NCBI GenBank assembly: GCA_900470095.1
Contig: UBZM01000013.1
Span: 95,550 to 159,549 of the forward strand
DNA: 64,000 bases
Direction of reading: 5' to 3'
Origin: Hyphomicrobiales bacterium
Lineage (GTDB): Bacteria; Pseudomonadota; Alphaproteobacteria; Rhizobiales; Beijerinckiaceae
Shown in pieces: positions 52,985-61,774 of the stretch (within the stretch, counting starts at the first letter, position 1; each line of letters begins with the position of its first letter). The notes beneath the pieces were generated by a model. The model was not told where the DNA came from. It made no database searches and was given only the letters and a program-made list of their open reading frames with translations. Position numbers and translations under genes: made by a program.

Positions 52985-53854
52985 ATGAAGCGGCCGGCTG
53001 GGGAAACGAAAGGGCAGGGCATGAAGCTCACTGTGATCGGCGCGGCAGTTCTTGCCGCGGCCATGACGCTCGCGGCCGGGCATCTGACCGCACAATCGCC
53101 GCCGCAGGACGACAGCGAGAAGGAGATCGAGCGCTATCGCCAGATGCTCTCGGACCCATTCTCCAATCCCGGCTACCTCGCAGTCGACCGCGGCGAGGAG
53201 ATCTGGACGACGAAGCGCGGCACCAAGAATGTCTCGCTGGAAGGCTGCGATCTCGGTGAGGGCGCGGGCAAGCTGGAGGGCGCCTATGCGCGGCTGCCGC
53301 GCCATTTCGCGGATGCCGACAAGGTCATGGATCTGGAGCAGCGCTTGCTCTGGTGCATGGACAAGGTCCAGGGACTCGACACCAAGGACGTGCTGTCGCG
53401 GCGCTTCTCCTCTCCCGGAAAGGCCTCCGATCTCGAGGACCTGACGGCTTTCATCGCCAACAAGTCGAACGGCATGAAGCTGGAGCCGCAGCTCAAGCAC
53501 GCCAAGGAACTTGAAATGGCGGCTGTCGGGGAGGAGCTGTTCTATCGCCGTGGCGGCGTGATGGATTTCTCCTGTGCCACCTGCCACGCCGAGGAAGGCA
53601 AGCGCATCCGTCTGCAGGGCCTGCCCAACCTGTCCGTGCCGGGCGCGACTGCGCAGGCAACGATGGCGACCTGGCCGACCTATCGCGTCTCCCAGAGCGC
53701 GCTTCGCACGATGCAGCACCGTCTTTGGGACTGTTATCGGCAGCAGCGCTGGCCGGTGCCGGATTTCGGCTCGGACAGCCTGACCGCGCTGACCGTCTTC
53801 CTGAACAAGCAGGCGGCCGGCGGTGAACTCAATGTGCCTTCGATCAAGCGCTGA
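52985..53854 (+). CDS. soxA: SoxA cytochrome, monohaem type
   Basis: A 289-residue subunit of the SoxAX enzyme that joins thiosulfate to SoxY. Signal peptide up to about residue 37; haem motif [11 protein letters not shown] near 197; active cysteine in [13 protein letters not shown] near 252, which carries the persulfide ligand. Only one CxxCH is present; the position of the extra haem in dihaem SoxA has GCDLG and LWCMDK cysteines without a haem motif. An ATG at 53021 is an alternative start. Confidence 0.94.
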   Translation: MKRPAGETKGQGMKLTVIGAAVLAAAMTLAAGHLTAQSPPQDDSEKEIERYRQMLSDPFSNPGYLAVDRGEEIWTTKRGTKNVSLEGCDLGEGAGKLEGAYARLPRHFADADKVMDLEQRLLWCMDKVQGLDTKDVLSRRFSSPGKASDLEDLTAFIANKSNGMKLEPQLKHAKELEMAAVGEELFYRRGGVMDFSCATCHAEEGKRIRLQGLPNLSVPGATAQATMATWPTYRVSQSALRTMQHRLWDCYRQQRWPVPDFGSDSLTALTVFLNKQAAGGELNVPSIKR

Positions 53855-53867
53855 GGGGACGGAACCG

Positions 53868-54491
53868 ATGATCAGATCAGCTTTCGCCTCCCTAGCCCTC
53901 AGTGCCTTCGCGCTCTGTGCTCCGGCCTTGGCGCAGGACAAGCCCGCTAAGCCGAGCCAGGCGACGATCGAGGCCTATGTGAAGTCCACTTTCGGCAAGG
54001 CGCCGGCGGAATGGCAGGCACGCATCACGCCGGATGAATCGCTGGCGGCGTGCAATGTCCATCGCAATCAGGTTTCGTCCGCAGATGCGGAGGCCATCAC
54101 CAAGCGCGAGCTTGCCAGGGTCAGCTATCCCGCGGACGGCAAGTTCCTCGGCAACTGGAAGGAAGGCTACAAGGTCGCCAATAATGGCCGGGGCGGTCAG
54201 TTTTCCGATCCGCCCGACACAGTTTCCGGGGGCAACTGCTTCGCCTGCCACCAGCTCGACCCCAAGGAGCTGAGCTATGGCACGCTCGGCCCCAGCCTCG
54301 CCGCTTATGGCAAGGACCGGAAATACGACGCTGAGGCGATCAAGGACGCCTACACCAAGATCTACAATTCACAGGCCGTGGTGCCCTGCTCGAACATGCC
54401 CCGCTTCGGCACCAACAAGGTGCTGAGCGAACAGCAGATCAAGGACGTGATGGCCTATCTGTTCGACCCGGAATCGCCGGTGAACAAGTAG
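53868..54491 (+). CDS. soxX: SoxX cytochrome
   Basis: A 207-residue monohaem cytochrome, partner of SoxA. Signal peptide (FASLALSAFALCAPALAQ); haem motif NCFACHQLDPKE near 124; axial Met in VPCSNMPRFG near 175. The ATG at 53868 follows GGGGACGG. The order soxA then soxX is reversed compared with the common soxXYZA layout. Confidence 0.94.
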   Translation: MIRSAFASLALSAFALCAPALAQDKPAKPSQATIEAYVKSTFGKAPAEWQARITPDESLAACNVHRNQVSSADAEAITKRELARVSYPADGKFLGNWKEGYKVANNGRGGQFSDPPDTVSGGNCFACHQLDPKELSYGTLGPSLAAYGKDRKYDAEAIKDAYTKIYNSQAVVPCSNMPRFGTNKVLSEQQIKDVMAYLFDPESPVNK

Positions 54492-54515
54492 CGGCAGGGC
54501 CCAGCGCCAGTAAAA

Positions 54516-54554
54516 AATCATCCCGACCTCGGTTCCTGCGTGGTCGGGATGATT
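54516..54554 (-). terminator. Rho-independent terminator for soxW (and soxX)
   Basis: A perfect 13-bp stem (54516-54528 and 54542-54554) with a 13-nt loop. On the minus strand it is followed by TTTTTTAC, a full terminator for soxW; on the plus strand GCGTTTC follows, so it can also stop soxX transcripts. Confidence 0.88.
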
Positions 54555-54574
54555 GCGTTTCGAGGCAGCAGACG

Positions 54575-55138
54575 TCAGGCGCCTTGCCGCTTCAGCCATT
54601 CCGGGAAGGGCGCGGTCTCGTAGCCCTTCTCCCGCACAAAGCGGAACATGGCGAGGAAATCGCGTGGTTCGAGCAGCCCCGGCATGCGCGCGACCTCGCG
54701 GGCCTGCGGCTTGCGTTGGCCGAGACCCTCCGCGCTGTCGGGCATGAACTGGATCGTCGGAGTGAAGCGCACGCCATAGGCCTCGCCCAGTGCCTTCTCG
54801 CCCAGTTTGCGTTCGTCGAAATCGGTGACCTCGCGGGCGCCGATATGGTTGAGGTGCAGCACCTCGAAATTGGCCTTGATGTAACCTTCGATCCTGGGAT
54901 CGGCGAGATGTACCTCATGCATTCGCCGGCAGGCCGGGCAGCCCTTGAGGCCCCACATGATCGCGAGGCGTTTGCCGTTGCGAGTCGCGGTTTCGATGTC
55001 CTCGGAGAGATCGAGGAAACTCTCGAGATACCAGTCCTGCTGGTAGAGCCCGTCCTCGCCGAGTCTGGCGGCGGCGAGGGCCTGAGGCGCGAAGGGGACG
55101 GCGAGGGCAGAGCCGAGAAGCCTGCGTCGGGTCAGCAT
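54575..55138 (-). CDS. soxW: SoxW periplasmic thioredoxin
   Basis: A 187-residue thioredoxin-fold protein with a twin-arginine-like signal (LTRRRLLGSALAVPFAPQALA). Redox motif GCPACRRM near 67-74 and cis-proline RFTPTIQF. It receives electrons from SoxV and helps keep SoxY/SoxZ active. 13 bp downstream of soxV. Confidence 0.9.
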   Translation of the reverse strand: MLTRRRLLGSALAVPFAPQALAAARLGEDGLYQQDWYLESFLDLSEDIETATRNGKRLAIMWGLKGCPACRRMHEVHLADPRIEGYIKANFEVLHLNHIGAREVTDFDERKLGEKALGEAYGVRFTPTIQFMPDSAEGLGQRKPQAREVARMPGLLEPRDFLAMFRFVREKGYETAPFPEWLKRQGA

Positions 55139-55151
55139 GGAAACACTCCCT

Positions 55152-55892
55152 TCAGCCGATCGTACCGAGGATCGGGATGGTCTGTAGCAGCCAGCCGGCC
55201 AGCGCCGGCATCATTCCGGTGATGAACAGCAGGCCTGTCACGACGAGCCCGGCGCCCATGGCCTTCTCGATGACGGCCATATGCCGCCGGAAGCGGGAGA
55301 GCCAGGTCAGGAAGGGGCCGGCGAAGACCGCCGCCAACAGGAAGGGCAGGCCGATTCCGAGCGCATAGGATGCGAGCAGAAGCGCGCCGCGCGAGGCGCT
55401 GCCTTCGGCACCCGCGACCATCAGCACCGTCGCCAGCACAGGTCCGACGCAGGGCGTCCAGCCGAACGCGAAGGCAAGCCCGACGAGATAGGCGCCGAGC
55501 AGGCCGGCGGGACGTGCGGATGTCTGGAAACGGGCCTCCCGGTAGAGCAGGGGAATCCGCAGCCAGCCGAGAAAATGCAGGCCCATGACTAGGATGATTG
55601 CGCCGGCGGCGATGGACAGCGTGTCGAAATGGGCGGTGATCCAGGTCCCGATGGTCGAGGCGGTGGCGCCGAGTGCGACGAAGACGGTGGCGAAACCGAG
55701 CACGAAAACGGCGGCCATGGCGATGATGCGGCGACGCTGCGCGGCCGTCAGCGCGCCGTCCGAGCCGGACAATTCGCCGATGCCGACACCCGCGAGGAAG
55801 CAGAGATACGGCGGCACCAGGGGCAGCACGCAGGGGCTCAGGAAGGAGAGCAGACCGGCTGCGAAAGCCCCTGCGATCGAGATGTCGAACAA
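55152..55892 (-). CDS. soxV: SoxV/CcdA-type thiol-electron transporter
   Basis: A 246-residue six-helix CcdA-family protein. Conserved features are LLSFLSPCVLPLVPPYL near 13-29 and FGWTPCVGPVLATV near 153-166, with the two redox cysteines. It moves reducing equivalents from cytoplasmic thioredoxin to SoxW and SoxS. Divergent from soxS with 50 bp between. Confidence 0.93.
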   Translation of the reverse strand: MFDISIAGAFAAGLLSFLSPCVLPLVPPYLCFLAGVGIGELSGSDGALTAAQRRRIIAMAAVFVLGFATVFVALGATASTIGTWITAHFDTLSIAAGAIILVMGLHFLGWLRIPLLYREARFQTSARPAGLLGAYLVGLAFAFGWTPCVGPVLATVLMVAGAEGSASRGALLLASYALGIGLPFLLAAVFAGPFLTWLSRFRRHMAVIEKAMGAGLVVTGLLFITGMMPALAGWLLQTIPILGTIG

Positions 55893-55913
55893 GGTTCAGC
55901 CCGCCAATTGTTT

Positions 55914-55937
55914 AAACATATGAATACGACTATGTTT
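55914..55937. promoter_or_regulatory. Dyad in the soxV/soxS divergent promoter
   Basis: AAACATA-N10-TATGTTT is a perfect 7-bp inverted repeat in the 50-bp gap between soxV and soxS. It contains ACATATGAAT, which shares ACATAT and GAAT elements with the sites at 52928 and 58806, but the exact ATTC-N8-GAAT form is absent. Candidate SoxR operator controlling soxVW and soxSRT. Confidence 0.5.
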
Positions 55938-55942
55938 GTCGG

Positions 55943-56362
55943 ATGAAAGCAATCGCGAAATGGCTGAGCGGGCATGCCGGCCTCGCAGCACTGGTGGGGA
56001 TGGCGCTTGTCAGCCTGCCGTTGCGGGCGGCAGAGCTGGTGATGTTTGAACGCGACGGCTGCGTCTGGTGCGCCCGCTGGGACCGGGAGGTCGCGCCTGT
56101 CTATGCCAACACGCCGGAGGGCAAGGCAGCACCGCTGAGGCGGGTCGATCTCGGTTCCACCCGCGCAGATGAGCCTGGACTTGCTGCACCGGTTCGCTTC
56201 ACGCCGACCTTCGTCCTGATGGATGAGGGGCGCGAGGTCGGCCGGATCACCGGGTATATTGGCGACGATGCATTCTGGGGTTTGCTTGGCAAGATGCTTG
56301 CTGGCATGGACAGTCCCAGCCATCGAACCCGCGGCCAGTCCGCGACAATGGAACGAAAATGA
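55943..56362 (+). CDS. soxS: SoxS periplasmic thiol-disulfide protein
   Basis: A 139-residue thioredoxin-like protein with a signal sequence (LAALVGMALVSLPLRAAE) and redox motif DGCVWCARWD near 38-47; cis-proline RFTPTFVL near 87. SoxS reactivates the SoxY carrier. Its stop overlaps the soxR start as ATGA. Confidence 0.9.
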   Translation: MKAIAKWLSGHAGLAALVGMALVSLPLRAAELVMFERDGCVWCARWDREVAPVYANTPEGKAAPLRRVDLGSTRADEPGLAAPVRFTPTFVLMDEGREVGRITGYIGDDAFWGLLGKMLAGMDSPSHRTRGQSATMERK

Positions 56363-56742
56363 GCGCGATTGTCTCCAAGGCCCTCGAAGCCGAGCTGCGC
56401 GATGGTGCCGAATTCTCGGCCGAGCTCGATCAACTGATGCGCAAGGCCCGCAAGGCCAGCGATTTCCTGAAGGCTCTGTCCCACGAAAACCGGCTGCTGC
56501 TGCTCTGCTTGCTGGCCGAACGCGAGCGCACCGTCACGGAACTTGAGAACATCCTCTCGCTGCGCCAGCCGATGGTTTCGCAGCAGCTCGCGCGGCTGCG
56601 GCTCGACCAGTTGGTCACCACGCGTCGCGACGGCAAGGCGATCTATTACAGCCTCGCCAATGACGATGTGCGCCAGGTCATCTCGGTGATCTACGACATC
56701 TTCTGCAACCGTCCCGAGAGCACGGACCGCTTGCGTGATTGA
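56359..56742 (+). CDS. soxR: SoxR, ArsR-family sulfur-responsive repressor
   Basis: A 127-residue ArsR/SmtB-type winged helix (LKALSHENRLLLLC, VTELENILSLRQPMVSQQLA). Two cysteines, C50 and C116, are at the places used by SqrR/BigR/SoxR sensors to form a tetrasulfide or disulfide bridge on sensing persulfide. It is expected to repress the sox operons until reduced sulfur is present. Confidence 0.92.
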   Translation: MSAIVSKALEAELRDGAEFSAELDQLMRKARKASDFLKALSHENRLLLLCLLAERERTVTELENILSLRQPMVSQQLARLRLDQLVTTRRDGKAIYYSLANDDVRQVISVIYDIFCNRPESTDRLRD

Positions 56743-56772
56743 AATGCGGGCCGGCAGGGGCGTCTGACGATC

Positions 56773-57870
56773 ATGGAACCTCTGCCGACCTGGGCCGTGA
56801 CGCTGATCGGCGTCGTCATCGGCGCGGCCTGCGGCTTCACTGCCCGGCGTGCCCGGCTCTGCTCCTTCGGGGCGATCGAGGACGCCTGGATGGGCGGCGA
56901 TACGCGCCGCCTGCGCATCTTCGGGCTTGCGCTCGCCGTTGCGCTCGTGGGCACGCAGCTTCTGGTCGGTCTCGGCTGGCTTTCGCCCCGACTCTCGACC
57001 TATGTGCCCTCGGCCTTGCCCTGGCTCTCGATCCTGCTCGGCAGTACGGTCTTCGGGATCGGCATGGCGCTGGTCGGCACCTGCGGCTTTGGCTCTCTCG
57101 TTCGTCTCGGCAGCGGCGACCTGCGCAGCCTGATCGTGATGATGGTCTTCGGCGCCGTCGCCTATGCCACGCTCCGCGGCATGCTGGCTTCCTTTCGAAT
57201 CGATGTGCTCGAGACGGTCGCCCTGCCGATACCTGGTGGAGTGCAGGGTGATCTGCCTTCACTGCTCGCCTGGTTTGGTCTGGGCGACTGGCGGCTTGCC
57301 ATCGTTCTCGTCGCCGCCCTGGTGCTGATACTGGCTGTCCTGGCCGACCCTCGGTTGCGACGTTCGCCGCGGCTGGTGTTGGCCGGGCTCACGCTGGGGT
57401 TCGGTGTGGTTGCAGGCTGGTGGGCGACAGGTGTGGCTATCGACGAATTCACCGCGTTTCCCCGCCCGCAGAGCCTGACCTTCGTCTCGCCGATCGGCAG
57501 GGCGCTCTACGCGGTCCTGACCCACCCTATCGGATTCCTCGATTTCGGGGTCGGCACCATTCTGGGGGTGATGCTCGGAGCCTTTGCCTCGGCACTCTAC
57601 GATCGCGAGTTCCGCTGGGAGGCCTTTGACGACCACCACGAGATGCGCCGCCATCTGGCGGGCGGTGCGCTGATGGGGTTCGGCGGCATTCTCGCGGGGG
57701 GCTGCACCATCGGGCAGGGCGTCACGGCCGGTTCGCTGATGGCGCTGTCCTGGCCGCTGGCGGTTGCCGGCATGATGCTCGGCGCCCGCATCGGCATCGC
57801 AGTTCTGGTCGAGGGCTCGGTGCGCGAGATGCTGGCCGAACGCCTCGGGCGCCGCCGTCGCTGCGATTGA
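56773..57870 (+). CDS. soxT: SoxT/TsuA-type YeeE/YedE sulfur-compound transporter
   Basis: A 365-residue membrane protein of the YeeE/YedE family with about nine to ten helices. Family cysteine motifs are RARLCSFGAIED near 25-36, VGTCGFGSLVRLG near 95 and GGCTIGQGVTAGS near 315. The fold transports thiosulfate through a chain of cysteines in TsuA; SoxT is thought to pass a sulfur signal to SoxR. 30 bp after soxR. Confidence 0.9.
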   Translation: MEPLPTWAVTLIGVVIGAACGFTARRARLCSFGAIEDAWMGGDTRRLRIFGLALAVALVGTQLLVGLGWLSPRLSTYVPSALPWLSILLGSTVFGIGMALVGTCGFGSLVRLGSGDLRSLIVMMVFGAVAYATLRGMLASFRIDVLETVALPIPGGVQGDLPSLLAWFGLGDWRLAIVLVAALVLILAVLADPRLRRSPRLVLAGLTLGFGVVAGWWATGVAIDEFTAFPRPQSLTFVSPIGRALYAVLTHPIGFLDFGVGTILGVMLGAFASALYDREFRWEAFDDHHEMRRHLAGGALMGFGGILAGGCTIGQGVTAGSLMALSWPLAVAGMMLGARIGIAVLVEGSVREMLAERLGRRRRCD

Positions 57871-57885
57871 GCGTTCTTCGGCCGA

Positions 57886-58797
57886 TCAGGCCGCGGACGG
57901 GATGAAGCGGAAGGCCTGCCCGGTACGCTCGACCGTACCGATCCCGCCCTTCGGCAGATGATAGCCAATCACCCGCAGCTTCTCGTCGGCGGCCCGGCCC
58001 AGTACGGTCTTGCGGGTCTGGACCGCTTGATCCGCGTCATGATCGGAAGCTGGGCGCCATTCCGGGTGGGCGAAGGATGCAACCGGATGCGTCGCCGCGT
58101 CGCCCAGCACGAGCAGCCTGTCGCTGCCGTCCTTGATCTCGAAGGAGACATGACCCGGCGTGTGACCGGGCGTCGCGACTGCGGCGATTCCCGGCAGCAC
58201 TTCCTCGCCTGCGAGGAAGGTCTTCAGCCCATCCTGGAGACCCTTCAGCACACGCTGCGCGCCGGCCGCAAAAGCGTGACGGTCCTCGGGAAGTCGCTCA
58301 TAGACCTTGGCATCTGTCCAGAACGCGACCTCGTCGCGGGCCGCCAGCCAGGTCGCATTGGGGAATGCCGGGCTGTCGAACTCGTCGAGCGCCCCCCAAA
58401 GGTGGTCCGGGTGCAAATGGGTGAAGACGACATGGCTCACACTGTCGGGCGCAATACCGGCGGCCTCCAGGCTTGCTGCGAGCTTGCCGCTTCCGGCAAG
58501 AAAGTTCGGGCCGGAGCCGCAATCGAACAGGATCGTCTCACTGCCGCGCTTCAGGCAGGTGACGTTCAGCACCGTCTCGGTTGGGCCCTTGCTGCCGGTC
58601 ATCGCCTCGAGCTGGGGCAGCGGCGTGTCGCGCGCGAGCATCGAGAGCGGCAGCTGGAAGCCACCGTCGCTCAGCACCAGGATCTCGGCCTTGCCGAGCC
58701 CGGCTCGCGCCACGACCTGGGCTCGTGCTGCTCCGCCGCAGAACGAGGCCGCCGCTGTCAGACTGGCTCCGAGAGTGAAAACGCGACGGTTCAGCAT
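57886..58797 (-). CDS. Tat-exported metallo-beta-lactamase-fold hydrolase (SoxH-like)
   Basis: A 303-residue MBL-fold protein. Signal NRRVFTLGASLTAAASFCGG; metal-site motif THLHPDHLWG near 126-135, later HTPGHVSFE near 214 and GDAATHP near 234. Resembles periplasmic zinc hydrolases such as Paracoccus SoxH; it lacks features that would make it an ETHE1 persulfide dioxygenase by eye. A perfect SqrR-type box lies 9 bp before the ATG, which ties it to the sox regulon. Confidence 0.85.
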   Translation of the reverse strand: MLNRRVFTLGASLTAAASFCGGAARAQVVARAGLGKAEILVLSDGGFQLPLSMLARDTPLPQLEAMTGSKGPTETVLNVTCLKRGSETILFDCGSGPNFLAGSGKLAASLEAAGIAPDSVSHVVFTHLHPDHLWGALDEFDSPAFPNATWLAARDEVAFWTDAKVYERLPEDRHAFAAGAQRVLKGLQDGLKTFLAGEEVLPGIAAVATPGHTPGHVSFEIKDGSDRLLVLGDAATHPVASFAHPEWRPASDHDADQAVQTRKTVLGRAADEKLRVIGYHLPKGGIGTVERTGQAFRFIPSAA

Positions 58798-58805
58798 CGA
58801 AGATC

Positions 58806-58833
58806 TCACATATTCCTATGGATGAATATGTGA
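58806..58833 (-). promoter_or_regulatory. SqrR/SoxR-type operator before the MBL gene
   Basis: TCACATATTC-N8-GAATATGTGA is a perfect 10-bp inverted repeat containing ATTC-N8-GAAT exactly (58812-58827). It lies 9 bp from the start codon, so a bound repressor would cover the promoter. Confidence 0.72.
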
Positions 58834-58880
58834 CGCTAGCAGAGCTCCGATGCGTTGTCTTCCTGTTTGCAACCGCAATC

Positions 58881-59855
58881 TCAGCGCGGGAGATGCAGGC
58901 CGGCTTCCCTGGCCAGGGCCGCGCGATAGACGGCAGCCGCCACGGCGAGATCCGCGAGCGCGAAGCCGCGGAAAATGAACATGGCGCGCTGCTCCGCGTC
59001 GCTGCGTCCGGGGCGGACTCCGCCGGCGAGTTCTGTCAGGTCGGCATCGAAGCTGCCGAGTGGGCCGATATCTGTGGCGATCGGAGGATTCTCAGCCTGT
59101 TGCTGGTGATCGTCGGTGGCCACGAGGTCGAGCCTGCGCAAGCCATTCGGCAGCCAGCTGCGGGCGACATCGACGGCCGCCACGAAGGCGCCCGGTTTCA
59201 ACCAGGCAGCATCGAGGAAGGGCGCGAAGCCGGGTTGCATGGGCACGGTCGTGATGACGACGTCGCTGCTACGAACGACATCGCTGGCGCCATCATGGGC
59301 CTCGGCCGCAAAGCCCTGCTCGCGGGCATGCGCGATGAAGAGATCGGTGGTGCGGCGGCTTCGACCGAAAGCGCGAACCTCGGTCAGACCGGGCAGCAGG
59401 GACTTGAACGCGGCAAGATGCGAGCGAGCCTGCAGGCCGCAGCCGATGAAGCCGATGGTGCGGCTCTCCGGCCGCGCCAGGAACTCGCCTGCTGCCGCCG
59501 ACATGGCCGCCGTCCGGATCGCCGTGACGAGGTTGCCATCGAGGACGGCCAGCAACTTGCCGGACGCATAGTCGTTGAGAGCAATCATGGCGTGGATGCC
59601 GGGTGTGCCCGCGCCATTCGTGGCGGGCGCCATGCCGAGCCATTTTGTCGCCGCCATGCCGATCGCGGACGAGGCCGCGCAGAGCGATTGGAAGCCGTGG
59701 CCGGGACCGATCTCGAGCGCAAGCTTGGGCTTGCTCAGCGTCTGGCCGTCGTGATGAGCCTTGAAGATCGTCCTTACCGCCGCGCGGGCGAGCGCCGGAT
59801 CGAGTTCGAGCCCGGCGATGTCGGCTTCGGCGAGATAGAGAAGAGTGTCAGGCAT
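58881..59855 (-). CDS. Ornithine cyclodeaminase/mu-crystallin family protein
   Basis: A 324-residue NAD(P)-dependent protein. Features are KWLGMAPATNGAG near 70, GIHAMIALNDYASGKLLAVLDG near 84-105, RTAAMSAAAGEFLA near 113 and the Rossmann motif GFIGCGLQARSHL near 134-146. Family enzymes include ornithine cyclodeaminase, ketimine reductase and alanine dehydrogenase; the exact reaction is unsettled. The ATG at 59855 is preferred over a TTG at 59900. Confidence 0.88.
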   Translation of the reverse strand: MPDTLLYLAEADIAGLELDPALARAAVRTIFKAHHDGQTLSKPKLALEIGPGHGFQSLCAASSAIGMAATKWLGMAPATNGAGTPGIHAMIALNDYASGKLLAVLDGNLVTAIRTAAMSAAAGEFLARPESRTIGFIGCGLQARSHLAAFKSLLPGLTEVRAFGRSRRTTDLFIAHAREQGFAAEAHDGASDVVRSSDVVITTVPMQPGFAPFLDAAWLKPGAFVAAVDVARSWLPNGLRRLDLVATDDHQQQAENPPIATDIGPLGSFDADLTELAGGVRPGRSDAEQRAMFIFRGFALADLAVAAAVYRAALAREAGLHLPR

Positions 59856-59980
59856 GGGCAGGCTCGCAGCAGGCAGGGCTCGGTTGAACTGGATCGCCAA
59901 GGACGCACGGGCGTGATCGATCGCTCAGCGTGGTTCTTCTAGGGCGTGGGTGCCGGAACGGAAACGGACTCACGAGGGCG

Positions 59981-60373
59981 TCAACCGTCCGACAGTCTTG
60001 TCGCAATATCGGCGCCGGCCTTCAGCGTCAGGGTAACGGGTGTGCGCTCGGCGACATCGGCGAGGCGCATTCGCTGATCCCCAGACAGATCGCCCGTCAG
60101 CGTGATGACACGTTCGATCTTCGAGCGGTTCTCGACCTTGACGTGGTGCAGGTCGATATCGACAGCCTGAAGGCTCCACTGCTTGCGCTCGGCATACATC
60201 CGCAAGGTGATGGCCGTACAGGCGCCAAGGCTGGCGAGAAGCAGGTCATAGGGCGCCGGCCCGGCATCGGCTCCGCCCAAGGCCGCCGGTTCGTCGGCAA
60301 CCAGTGTGCGGCCGCCCATCCTGATCGTCGTCGCAAAATTCGTCGTGCCGATATGGGCGTTCGCGCGGGCCAT
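59981..60373 (-). CDS. OsmC-family protein
   Basis: A 130-residue OsmC-like protein. The typical helix with the catalytic cysteine is APYDLLLASLGACTAITLRM near 50-69. Only one cysteine is present, not the two of peroxide-reducing Ohr/OsmC, so it belongs to the YhfA-like group of unknown function rather than a peroxidase. Confidence 0.9.
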   Translation of the reverse strand: MARANAHIGTTNFATTIRMGGRTLVADEPAALGGADAGPAPYDLLLASLGACTAITLRMYAERKQWSLQAVDIDLHHVKVENRSKIERVITLTGDLSGDQRMRLADVAERTPVTLTLKAGADIATRLSDG

Positions 60374-60473
60374 GAAGCCATCCTCCAGGCACGTCAGCGC
60401 AGTTTGTCGAAGCCGCGCCGACGGCGTCACGATCCTGAGCGGTGCAGGCGCGCTTGCCAACCCTCGTGCGGGC

Positions 60474-60929
60474 TCAGCCTGGGAGACCCGCGATGACGCC
60501 CTTGCGCAGCAGGAAGCAGCCATAGGGCCGCGGGTCGCCGACCTGGACGACAGCGAAGCTCGCCTTCGCCGCGGCATAGAAGGCGAAACGCTCGATGCCG
60601 AGGCATGGTACGGGCTCTCCCATGGCGCGGTCGATTTCGGCCTGAACCTCGGCCTGGACCGGCGGGATCTCGTCAGGCTTGCCGACAACCTCCATGCGGC
60701 GCAGCGAGCCGGGCTCGAAATCGTCGATTGGCAGGACGGAGAGGATGGCGCGGGTCGCCCGCGCCATCGAAAGGCCGGGCAGTCGGATCAGCCTTCCGCT
60801 GGCGGTCGCGCTGGCAACGGTATCGGCCGGATGATTGGCATCGACAATGGCCAGATCGTCGCCATGGCCCATCGCAGCCAGAACCCAGAGCAGATCGGCG
60901 CTCAAGACAGGGTCGATGCCCTTCAGCAT
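60474..60929 (-). CDS. fucU: L-fucose mutarotase (FucU/RbsD family)
   Basis: A 151-residue protein with GIDPVLSADLLWVLAAMGHGD at the start containing the catalytic His, and AFYAAAKASFAVVQVGD later, typical of FucU. It interconverts L-fucose anomers. The ATG at 60929 follows the amidohydrolase stop by 1 bp. Confidence 0.91.
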   Translation of the reverse strand: MLKGIDPVLSADLLWVLAAMGHGDDLAIVDANHPADTVASATASGRLIRLPGLSMARATRAILSVLPIDDFEPGSLRRMEVVGKPDEIPPVQAEVQAEIDRAMGEPVPCLGIERFAFYAAAKASFAVVQVGDPRPYGCFLLRKGVIAGLPG

Positions 60930-60930
60930 A

Positions 60931-61770
60931 TCAGTTGCGTCCTCGGTGGGAGAGATAGAGCCTCTGGGCATTACCGCCCATGATCGCGGCGCGATCGGCT
61001 TCGGGCAGGGGCGCCAGCAATTCCGCGACGGCTTCGAACCAGCGGGAATAGTCGGTCCGCAAGGTGACGACGGGCCAGTCGCTGCCCCAGATCAGGCGGT
61101 CGGGACCGAAGGCGGCGAGCAGATGCGAAACGACCGGGCGCAGGGTCTCGATCGTCCAGCCGGCCGAGGCTTCGGTGACGAGGCCGGAGATCTTGCAGAA
61201 GGTCTGCGGCCGCGCTGCGACTGCGGCGATATCCTCGCGCCAATTCGCGATCTCCCCACTGATGAGATCCGGCTTGGCGGCATGGTCGACAACGACGGCG
61301 AGCGTCGGATGTCGATCGAGAACGGCCAATAGTGGCGCAATGTGTTGCGGTCGCAGCAGCGCGTCGAAGACGAGATCATGGGCTGCGACCGCTGCGAAGG
61401 CGGGCGCGCGCGAAGGGCGGGCCAGCCAGTTCTCGTCGGGGATGTCGTGCACCATGGGCCTGAGCCCGACCAATAGCGGATTGCCGCTCAGGCGGGCAAT
61501 CCGCTCGGACGCATCGAGCGCATCGAAATCACACCAGCCGACGACGCCAGCGACGCTTTGGTCGTGCTCTGCGATGCCGAGCAGGAATGCCGTCTCTGCC
61601 TCGGTCGGCGCGGCCTGGACCAGGATGGTGCGCGCGATGCCGTGCCGTGCCAGCAGCGGCGCCAGGTCCTGCGGGCCGAAGTCGCGATGGATCGGGCCCA
61701 GTGCCGGGGTCAGCCAGCCATAGTCGCCCCGTGAGAGCTGCCAGTAATGCTGATGGGCGTCGATCCGCAT
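60931..61770 (-). CDS. Amidohydrolase, L-fuconolactonase type
   Basis: A 279-residue TIM-barrel amidohydrolase-2 protein. RIDAHQHYW at the start, VDHAAKPDL near 181 and WGSDWPVVTL near 245 are the lactonase hallmarks. It should hydrolyse L-fuconolactone or a related sugar lactone made by the next enzyme. 4 bp from the aldose dehydrogenase stop, so one operon. Confidence 0.9.
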   Translation of the reverse strand: MRIDAHQHYWQLSRGDYGWLTPALGPIHRDFGPQDLAPLLARHGIARTILVQAAPTEAETAFLLGIAEHDQSVAGVVGWCDFDALDASERIARLSGNPLLVGLRPMVHDIPDENWLARPSRAPAFAAVAAHDLVFDALLRPQHIAPLLAVLDRHPTLAVVVDHAAKPDLISGEIANWREDIAAVAARPQTFCKISGLVTEASAGWTIETLRPVVSHLLAAFGPDRLIWGSDWPVVTLRTDYSRWFEAVAELLAPLPEADRAAIMGGNAQRLYLSHRGRN

Positions 61771-61774
61771 CGGG

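Noticed and set aside
60025-60040. GGGTAACGGG as a fourth GTAAC-type site
   Set aside because: Only one half-site, inside the OsmC coding region, and without the CCTG flank.
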